64,000 nucleotides of DNA from Dicyema japonicum (Eukaryota > Dicyemida > Rhombozoa > Dicyemidae). Position numbers and translations under genes: made by a program. This document shows positions 56,766 to 64,000 of this stretch, in pieces (position 1 is the first letter of the stretch; every line of letters begins with the position of its first letter). Location: the NCBI GenBank assembly GCA_011109175.1, contig RDEW01000030.1, positions 490,094 to 554,093 on the forward strand, given 5' to 3'. The notes below the pieces were generated by a model that was not told the DNA's origin, made no database searches, and saw only the letters and a program-made list of their open reading frames with translations.

Positions 56766-56866
56766 ATTCCGATTACATTATTAATATAATGCGGTGAACA
56801 TAAAACAACAAAGAATACAAAAACAAATTAAAAACATAATAAAAATAAGAATATAAATAAAAATTA

Positions 56867-58761
56867 CTAATACCTCCATCTGAAATAAAAATAAAGAGTA
56901 CATTTTAAGTAATTTATCAAAAGATCCACTGACAACCCTCTGTCCATCAGGACTCCAATCGACAGTGAAAACCTAACATAAGTAATAGCTAACCTCCTTT
57001 GAATGCCCAGGCAAATCCTTCAACAACTTCATTTTCTCCATATCCCACACTTTTACAGTTGAATCAAAACTTCCTGAGCACAAAAGCCGGCTATCCGGCG
57101 ACCAAGAAATTTGATATACACGTGACACATGCCCTCTGAGTGTGTTCAAATAACTAGACAATGAAAAAGCAATAATACGCTCCATTAGACGAACGCCAAA
57201 CTTTAATTGACTTGTCAAAAGAAGCTGTAACCAGAATTTGTCCATTTGGAGAAAAAGCCATGTCGTTTATGAGATCCTGGTGCCCGGTTAGTCTGTGAGC
57301 AGGCTTATTGTCCTTCCAAATAATGGCGGTGAAGTCATCGGAAGCAGAGGCCAACACTTCAGGAAATTTTTCCTAAAAAATATTAATCAAGTGAATTAAT
57401 TCTTTATTATTTTTATATTAAGGAGCGCGAATGGAGAACCAATTGCTCTTCCAAAATAGAAGTTTTCCGTTATTATGAAATAACTCCCATCCATAAATAA
57501 GCGCAACGAGTCATATATTATTCAAATGTTAAGTATAATTTAGGGATAAATGTAATTAAAATAATATAAAGGCGTAGAAAATAAAATAATATTTAAATAA
57601 AATACCAAGAATTTTTTGACTCTTAGTGAGGCCATTTGTTGTGCCTCCTCATCTATGAATGCTAAATAAACAGAATTACCTGTTAAATTTGTAGCAGCAA
57701 TTGCTGCTTTGGCAGGATCGAACGGACCTGTCTTAACTACGTAATCAGTAGTTAGTGTGATCTGGTTGACCCAATGTGCATGCCCAGATAGAGTTTGCAC
57801 CAGGTTTCCCTACTATAATATAACCCCCAACATTATCAGCATTCCAAATCTTGATAGTCCGGTCATGTGACCCCGAATAGATAAGATTTGAGATCCCCCA
57901 TTTAACTGAGGTGACCGATGATGTGTGAGAACTCAATGTAAGGATTGAATGCCCCGTAATTGTATCCCAGATCCTCACGGTCGCGTCCTAAAGTCAAATT
58001 AATTCCTTACTTTGGAGGCGCTGGCTAAAAAGCGACAACTTCCGTCCCTTAACGGTAAAATAAACAAAAAACAAGCAGACAGGCTTAAAAACAAGCGAAT
58101 TTATGAATGCAGTGTGTCCGGACATTGTGGCGCCCCTTTTTTGACCAGTTTGAGCATCCCAGAGAAATATTTGTCCCCTTCGACATCCGGAGGCCAAGAC
58201 CTTCCCATTTCCGGACCAAGCAACAGCCATCACCCAATCCAGATGACCTGAATATTATAATTCCTGGTACCAGTGCACGTGTGAAGAGGAAGCTCAGTGT
58301 TGAGGTCCCAAAAACGAACAGTACGATCCCCCGATCCACTAGCAAGAGCCCTAAGCAATTATTGAAATGATTTTGACCTTCCATTAGGACTAAATCTAGC
58401 ATGGAGCACCGAATCTCCGTGTCCCGCCATGGCAGAAGTGCAGCGAGTTACTGGACGAACACGGAACACTGCCTGTGGCTGACACGTGATCGGGACAATT
58501 TTCTCTTCGCTCATTTTTAGCTCGCTTAGGCATTCAAGTAATGTGGCAACTATCTCCACGTTATTTACGAAGAAACGATAAGGGACAGATTCAAAGTCAT
58601 CATCAGCCTGATGGTAAACATGTGAGTACTTTTGGAAATGCGCTGTTACAAAGCGATTGAAGTTGAGTCCTCGTAATTGTCATGGGAATATCGACTGGGG
58701 AACTGAAATCCCCTCCTGTACCAATCTCAAGACGAGCCAAGATCCTTTTTTCGTCCAACAT
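56867..58761 (-). CDS. NLE1: Notchless (NLE1/Rsa4-type) WD-repeat protein, complete
   Basis: Ribosome assembly factor; the N-terminal UBL-like domain engages the AAA ATPase Rea1/MDN1 in pre-60S maturation. The start MLDEKRILARLEIGTG gives the NLE domain (PYRFFVNNVEIVATL, QPQAVFRVRPVTRCTSAM). Eight WD repeats follow, for example LASGSGDRTVRFWDLNTE, GHTAFINSLVFKP, YSGSHDRTIKIWNAD, LASASDDFTAIIW and GHVSRVYQISWSPDSRLL. It ends LLKIWRY-stop as expected. Introns: 56,880-56,901, 56,973-56,993 (21 nt), 57,154-57,178, 57,810-57,831, 57,988-58,010, 58,048-58,072, 58,248-58,270, 58,351-58,377 and 58,608-58,629, all 21-27 nt, plus one of 233 nt (57,373-57,605). About 480 residues, equal to the human protein, with no frame breaks. 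Confidence 0.95.
57373..57605 (-). other. exceptionally long intron of NLE1 (233 nt)
   Basis: Bounded by GT..AG and by exon ends that align with the family (RVKKFL then EKFPEVLASASDDF). It is about ten times longer than every other intron in the gene. It contains a GC-richer block near 57,420-57,480, perhaps an inserted element. Confidence 0.8.
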
Positions 58762-58880
58762 CGAACGTTATAATAGCACGTGCTTATAATTTAAATATAA
58801 TATAATTTTTTAATTATTATAATAATAAAGTTTTTAATTCGCTTTTATAATCTTGCCACATCATCCACTAGAACAGTATT
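58762..58880. promoter_or_regulatory. NLE1 upstream region
   Basis: About 120 bp of very AT-rich DNA between the NLE1 start and LINE sequence; the promoter must lie here or extend into the LINE. No specific motif was identified. Confidence 0.3.
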
Positions 58881-59780
58881 TTTCCATACGATTCTGGTCG
58901 ATGTGGGAGACTATGGTACGTCAACATTAATTAAATATCTCTCTTATTACCGATTGGGGTACCACAAGGTTCCTCACAATGTCCTCCATTATTTAATCTG
59001 TTTTTATCGGATATCCCAAATGTCAATCTGCAAGTTTATGCAGATGATATTATCATCGCTTCTAGGAACAGATCCCCATCCCTTGTGGCTGCCGCTGTTC
59101 AATAACACCTCAACCGAGTGCATGATTGGTTCGGTATTAATTCTCTTACTGATTTTGTGGCATGTTTGTGGCATAATGCACATTCACGATATTTACCTCA
59201 GATAGAAAGTCCAAATGTGAGACCAAAATGTACATTGGGGAATCCTTATTCCAATATCGGGTAAACAGAAGATTTCGGGATTAATGCGATTCATAATGAC
59301 TTTATCTCATCAAGCTGAAGAAGTCTTGACTGAGAAACTCCTGAAATTGAATGTTCTAAAGCCAATTATAAGAAGAGTCCCTTCACTCCTGTTGACAGCA
59401 TATCCGATTGTATACCAAAGTCATCATTCCAACAATCGAATACGCCTGCCCCACATGGAGGTTTGCGCTATCCTCATCCAAAGACGACAAACTAACTAAA
59501 TCAGACAGAAAAGTACAAATTTGTTTCCCACATTATTGCAATCCTCTCCACTTTCTTTTTAGAAGAATCAACGGGGAACCATGGTTGTGGTTTCCCGTGT
59601 TCTACAAAGAACCAGGGAGACCATTGGGTGATGCAATTACTCACGCACAGGAAGTTCGATTGGTCCTAAAAAGAAACAGATCGAGTTCCTTTGTGGACAT
59701 TCTCGGAAGCTCTACCGTTCTACAGTTGGAACATTGGAAGACCATGCAAGGAGAATCCAGAATTAATGGAAGCTGAGATC
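58881..59780 (+). mobile_element. LINE reverse transcriptase, 3' half
   Basis: The plus strand reads IGVPQGSSQCPPLFNLFLSD, then LQVYADDIIIASR (intact catalytic box, near 59,030). The thumb and C-terminus follow, with TKVIIPTIEYACPTWRFALS and DAITHAQEVRLVLKRNR, ending INGS-stop. Jockey-like; frame shifts and a stop near 59,105. 5'-truncated. Family relation to B is likely but not certain. Confidence 0.8.
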
Positions 59781-60179
59781 ACTTAATAAGTTTTTTTAAC
59801 ATCTTGCTTAATGATCATGGGTTTTTAATGATGCCATGTGATTTGCTTATATTATCGGCTACTTCTCTACCAACATACGTATATCTTCTCTAGTACTTAT
59901 TATCTACCAACATACTTCTCCTAGTTCACAACAAATCATATTTTTGAATGTCTTGAACATGCATGCTGTCCGCCTACCACGCCAAAGTTGACCGATCTAA
60001 GGGAGCAGCAGTCATTTTCCATGTCCTACTTAATAGACACTAGTCTCCTACATGTTAGTGAGGTTGGAAATACTTACCTAACTTGTGACTTCTAATGACA
60101 AGGAATAACCGCTCCACTGGAAGGATGAGGAGAAGATATCGAAAAACAGAGAATTTTCCTACTATTCGTTTTTCCATTT
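59781..60179. other. spacer with dispersed repeat at about 60,030-60,075
   Basis: CTCCTACATGTTAGTGAGG matches DNA near 400. Otherwise no feature. Confidence 0.4.
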
Positions 60180-61150
60180 ACCATTTTTTGACAAAACACG
60201 TTATATTTAACAATAAAATATTATTTATTAACAATAACGGGAAAGACGAAGTGCAATTTCCGTTTCCGCGGACAAGTGCAAACCCAATTCGTTGCCTCAG
60301 CCAGACCGATTCCCGCACGTTTTTCTTACGATGGGCCAATTTCCCCCGATTTCCTTCAGGAAAGACTGTGATACTTCCCGCAGCACCAGACGTTTTGATT
60401 GCCGCCGGTACAAAACGAAAGCGATCTCCAATTTCACCATATTTTTTAATCTTGATTTTTTGACCAAATAGGCTGCCGAGCTGAGCATCATCGAGTTCGA
60501 GAAAGAATCCACACAAGTGCAGTCCCACACGAGCGATTTTCCCTCAGAGAACGGAAAGATTGTTAGCCCATCCTGTCTTTTCCCTTCTCCGCAGTCCAAA
60601 CCCACGGGCTCCAGCACTGCCAGGAAACCTGCAGCTTCAAGAGCACGCATGATAATGTTGTTCATAGCAGCGTGGCGGGGTGCTCTCCCCGCACTCCTTT
60701 TGTACGAAAGCGGATGCAACCCTTTGGCATTGACGATTCCCCCATAACGACATTGGTGTTCGACGCATACATCAACTCCCAGCGCTGTGTGATCCCAATC
60801 CGAATACAGTCATCGTCCAAAAGGGTCCCCAGAGAGGAATTCGAAAGTGCATCCAGCCACGCTCCGCTCCCATGGTTGGCGACGGACGCGAGGCATGCAA
60901 GGCGATGCTGGTTGGCCTCAGACTTTAGCACTTCGAAGATATTCTTGGAGTAGATCTCATCCCAGTCTCGTTGCCTCGAAGGATCGGCGAGCTTCGTCGA
61001 AGACTTTTTCCCATGAAAGTCCGGTTGGAAAACGTAGGATATTTTGGGCCAAAAGACTTCCACTTGAAAGCGATGACAGATATGCTGGAAAAGCGATCTC
61101 CAGTGCCGATCTGAGACCCGTACCTCCGAGGCGTGAAAAAACAATGTCAT
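60180..61150 (-). mobile_element. PD-(D/E)XK retroelement C-terminus, most complete copy
   Basis: Two overlapping frames on minus. The first (61,150-60,662): RLACLASVANHGSGAWLDAL, LDDDCIRIGITQRW, and a GC-rich tail that shifts frame near 60,710. The second (60,719-60,297): GRAPRHAAMNNIIMRALEAA, AVLEPVGLDCGEGKRQDGL, then the nuclease core KSLVWDCTCVDSF. The third (to 60,178): KKYGEIGDRFRFVPAAIKTS, LRQRIGFALVRGNGN. This order is common to a family found at the 3' end of RT-encoding elements in many animals. The first acidic residue of the core is Q in RQDG instead of the usual P-D. GC content exceeds the surroundings. Confidence 0.7.
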
Positions 61151-61923
61151 TCTGTCAAAAAGTTATATTCGATGTTAGAATATTTTTCGTGATGATGATT
61201 CAATTGGAGTGATTCCTTAATATATTCCAAGAGCATATGATCATTTGGAATACTTTGGTGTCAACTATTTTACTCCCAGAGATAAGTTAGATGGATACGG
61301 TGCGCCAGGGAATGGCTCATCTTGTGATCATCAAGGAAAAGGGACAAACTAGCGACGAAGGCATTGTTTGATTTTGTTCATATAGTATTTTGACCTGGTC
61401 AAGGAGGAAACTGCCTACAATTGTAGGGACACACCCAACCCTTGCAAGCAACTCTTAGCAGTTTGTTCGAGGGGGCTGAGACGAGCACTGCGCTACAGTT
61501 CCCGATTTCTTTAGTACATCCAACAATGAAAAAACAAGACTATTTCAATGATGAGGTGGAAGTGTGATATTTTAATTACATAGAAACCTAATGAAAAATG
61601 CAAGGCAATTTTTTTAGAAGAGATGATTACTTGCGGTGGATGGAGTATTCAAAACATTGAAAAGCAGAACAACGTATATTCGAGACGTGACCTACATAGC
61701 CCCACAAACGGTTCCTTGAGTCGCCATCTTCTACGGCAACGTTCACTGTCTCCTGGCAGCTAGAACCTAATTTATTTCTTCCATCTTTTCACATTGATCT
61801 TAATATCCACATGAACATATGGAATTTTCGAATATCATCAAAATTAGTAAGAAATACAATAAACGGGAAAAAATTGAAATCATTAATTAAAAGTTATACC
61901 AAATAATTAACCAAAGATGTCAT
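61151..61923. other. spacer, repeat-like
   Basis: Contains a block near 61,630-61,780 (TGGAGTATTCAAAACATT, GGCAGCTAGAACC) with relatives near 40,450 and 23,480. No gene recognised. Confidence 0.35.
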
Positions 61924-62324
61924 CTACAATAAATTAAAAAAGGGACCGAATTCGTCGGATTCTTCTGCCTCTGATGTAGGTGCAGCTTCTTTTGCTGGAG
62001 CTTTGCTAGTATCTTCTGATTGTTTCTGATCCGCAGCACCGTTAGAGACTTGAGCAGGAGCGGCGATAGCCATGGAGGGAGCAGCCACAACGCCAGATAT
62101 GATGCTCTGTACGTTAATCTTGCTGAAATATTCGGCATATTTCTCTAGAGAGGGTCAAATTAAGGAAATACTAGCAAGAAATGCCTTGCAGTTAATCGAC
62201 GCCGCCCTCATTACTCTGGTGAGGTTATCAGCCTAAATATGATAAAATTTATCCGTACGGTGACTGGAGTATTCAAATCATTTAGAAGTAAAGCAGCGTA
62301 TGTATACGACCTTAGTTCGTCCAT
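61924..62324 (-). CDS. RPLP1: 60S acidic ribosomal protein P1
   Basis: Stalk protein of the large ribosomal subunit, which recruits translation GTPases. Start MDELRSYTYAALLLND, then NLTRVMRAASINCKAFLAK and YAEYFSKINVQSIISGVV give the helical dimerisation domain. An Ala/Pro/Glu hinge and the acidic end EAEESDEFGPFFNLL follow. The family C-terminus usually reads EESDDDMGFGLFD, so the last residues have diverged while the acidic-Phe pattern is kept. Introns 62,145-62,171 (27 nt) and 62,233-62,258 (26 nt) restore frame. About 115 residues, normal for P1. Confidence 0.9.
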
Positions 62325-62439
62325 CAAACACGTTTTTTAATTTAAAATTAATAAATTAATAAAATTAAAAAACATAAATTTAGAATTCTTAAAAATAAAA
62401 ATTATGAAATCAACAAGGAAACCTCTGCTGAACAGAGAA

Positions 62440-62545
62440 AGGTAAATAAGTATTCACCCCTCAGGGATAGCTTCCGTGTATTCCCAATCCCCTTCGAAAC
62501 CTCTGGAGCGGTAGAAAATCAAGAACGGGGAAGAAAGATCGCATC
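62440..62545 (+). mobile_element. PD-(D/E)XK retroelement scrap
   Basis: NKYSPLRDSFRVFPIPFETS matches the 'KY..L.DRF.F.PIV.ETTG' block. No more is preserved. Confidence 0.5.
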
Positions 62546-63439
62546 CATCTGAAGAGACGAAGACATTTACATTTGATTTGCTAATCCAATCGATAATCCA
62601 ACTACAGCATTTGGCTGAATAAATTTATTTCCAAAAAATTACAAACTTTTACGCTTCTAAGAAGAGCTTTCAACTTAACTCGATGTTTTTCCTCGATCCA
62701 ACACAAATCCGTGATCAAAGAGAACTTAATGGACACCCGAATCGTTTAGGCGAATTAGGGTTCGATTTATATCATAATTTCCTGGGCCTTTAAAGGAAAC
62801 ATCAGATTATGAAGTCTATTAGGTATCAGGTTGCTTGGTGGTTCAGATGTCGTCACTAATAATACTCAGTTGGTTAGTTAGTTGAGTTATTATAAAGTAA
62901 ACACTGCTAGTTAAGTTATGGGGGCAAAGTTTAGTTTGTTTGCCATTTTACTCTAAAGTAAATAAATGAAAATTCCGAAGACCATCGTAACGGTTCACAA
63001 ACTAACTATTCACATTATCCCAACACACTCCATCTGAGACCTCATTTTGATCTGACGTTTTCCCTTTAGTCCACATAAACAAATATTTGACGTATAACTG
63101 GATCTTCATAATTGAAAGGGAAGGCCTTCGGTTTTTACGGGTTAAAAATTCCGAGACGTTAGAGAGGAGTCTTTTTCGGAAGTCTATTGCTAGGAACATT
63201 GAATGTCTTTTCTAGCTAGTTTCGATCAGGTCATATGTCCAAAAAGTGAATGAACCGGACGAGGCGCATGGTTAAGATGTATGGCTAATGGCTGTAGATA
63301 GTTTCTAAGATAGGTGATTTAGCCCCGAGAGACTTTTCAGTACGTTGGTCTTCTTTTTGCATTTGTGCCATATTTTTAGAGGCGATAAGCACATCTGCTT
63401 GTCAAAAATTCACCCTAATCTTTGTTTGATGAATAAATC
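62546..63439. other. spacer; includes a SINE scrap at about 62,965-63,040
   Basis: The segment near 62,970 (AAATTCCGAAGACCATCG..CACAAACTAACTA) resembles the left end of the SINE copies at 17,395 and 25,797. A 65-codon minus frame at 63,002-63,199 is not recognised. Near 63,265 GAGGCGCATGGTTAAG is A-box-like, with no clear B box. Confidence 0.35.
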
Positions 63440-63960
63440 GTTGTGACGGACTTTTCAAGTTTCAGGTTCTTCAATAACAAGGACTTTTCAGGATAGTGTG
63501 AATCTCCACACAGCTGAAGCATACTCTACAGTCGGCGATAATTTGTCAATATATTGTTGTGGTGGTTCGTCCAAGTTGATAAGACTGCTGGGATCCAATG
63601 CGTGATAGTATTCATTTTTGGAGTCCGTTCAAAAAAATATTTTTCTGTGGCTGGTGAAACACATAAACCTGTCATAGGTTACTCCCATAATCGTAGGAGA
63701 GTGTGTGACGGGTATTTGAATAGATCCAATTAAGATATTGGGTTCTCCGCCCGTCAGAGGTGAGTAGGGTACATTTTTTTGAACCAGAAAATCACCGTCA
63801 TAACCAAAATAAACAAAATTCAGGTGATCCCGGCTTCCCTCAACAGTCTTGGCATCTTTTCTCGGTGTTCCGACTGCGTTCCTGCGCATATTTGATATGG
63901 ACGGAGTCCGCATACTCGAGTCCTTCGCAGGGGCACTGTTCCAGTCGCCTCCATCATATT
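63440..63960 (-). mobile_element. LINE family B-like 3' fragment
   Basis: On minus: ILIGSIQIPVTHSPTIMGVT, YDRFMCFTSHRK, then a corrected frame toward the VEYASAVWRF-like block near 63,520 (GCTGAAGCATACTCTACAG). It parallels IPVARSPSILGLMLDRLLNF of the 34,430 copy but is a separate lineage. Confidence 0.65.
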
Positions 63961-64000
63961 TTCATTTTGACTTGGGGGTTGATAGTAAAAGATGGCTGGA

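Noticed and set aside
60297-61150. GC-richer open frames at 60-61 kb as a horizontally acquired bacterial gene
   Set aside because: They match a known animal retroelement C-terminal family with other copies in this window.
63255-63330. Possible tRNA-derived head near 63,265
   Set aside because: The A-box-like string is not followed by a B box at the right distance.

Overview
This window looks like nuclear DNA of a small, fast-evolving animal, most likely a dicyemid mesozoan. The gene content is metazoan: focal adhesion kinase, a TSP1/Ig receptor, a polo-box kinase relative, an SRF-type MADS protein, SMN, Notchless, a SENP6/7 protease, MLH3 and ribosomal P1. Almost every intron I could place by protein homology is only 20-27 nt long, with GT..AG ends. 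I placed more than 35 of these. Among animals, introns that short are what has been reported for dicyemids. The organism assignment is an inference from intron size plus gene content, not from a marker gene.

Layout. 0-3.3 kb: transposon remains (Tigger, LINE, hAT). 3.4-8.4 kb: MLH3 (+), then a signal peptide - four TSP1 - two Ig - membrane receptor (+), with a decayed copy of one TSP1 exon downstream at 9.2 kb. 10-11 kb: one unrecognised spliced gene. 11.4-16 kb: LINEs of two families. 16.1 kb: LTO1-like gene ending in a LINE tail. 16.6-19.5 kb: repeats. 19.6 kb: SMN without a Tudor domain. 20.9-21.6 kb: hAT element with an exact 8-bp target duplication. 22.7 kb: SRF-like MADS gene. 23-28.7 kb: mostly repeats, including a decayed LINE with a restriction-like endonuclease. 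28.7-32.2 kb: SENP6/7-like SUMO protease (+) and a polo-box pseudokinase (-), tail to tail and 39 bp apart. 33-36.6 kb: DNA transposons and a LINE. 37-40 kb: full FAK gene (-). 40.8-45.3 kb: a long unrecognised low-complexity gene with a 25-residue tandem repeat. 46-56.8 kb: retroelement fragments, a Tigger element with TA duplication, a SINE, an RLE-type LINE, and an integrase fragment duplicated in tandem. 56.9-58.8 kb: complete Notchless gene (-). 59-61 kb: retroelement pieces. 61.9 kb: ribosomal P1 (-). 62.4-64 kb: more fragments.

How the genes relate. There is no operon or pathway cluster. These are dispersed single-copy housekeeping and signalling genes packed at animal-like order but extreme compactness, set in a graveyard of at least three LINE families, a SINE family, and hAT, Tigger and IS1595/Merlin-like DNA transposons. 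Several genes need single-base frame corrections, often at homopolymers. Reading-frame breaks should therefore not be taken as proof of pseudogenes. Gene symbols are given by family resemblance recalled from knowledge; no database search was possible.
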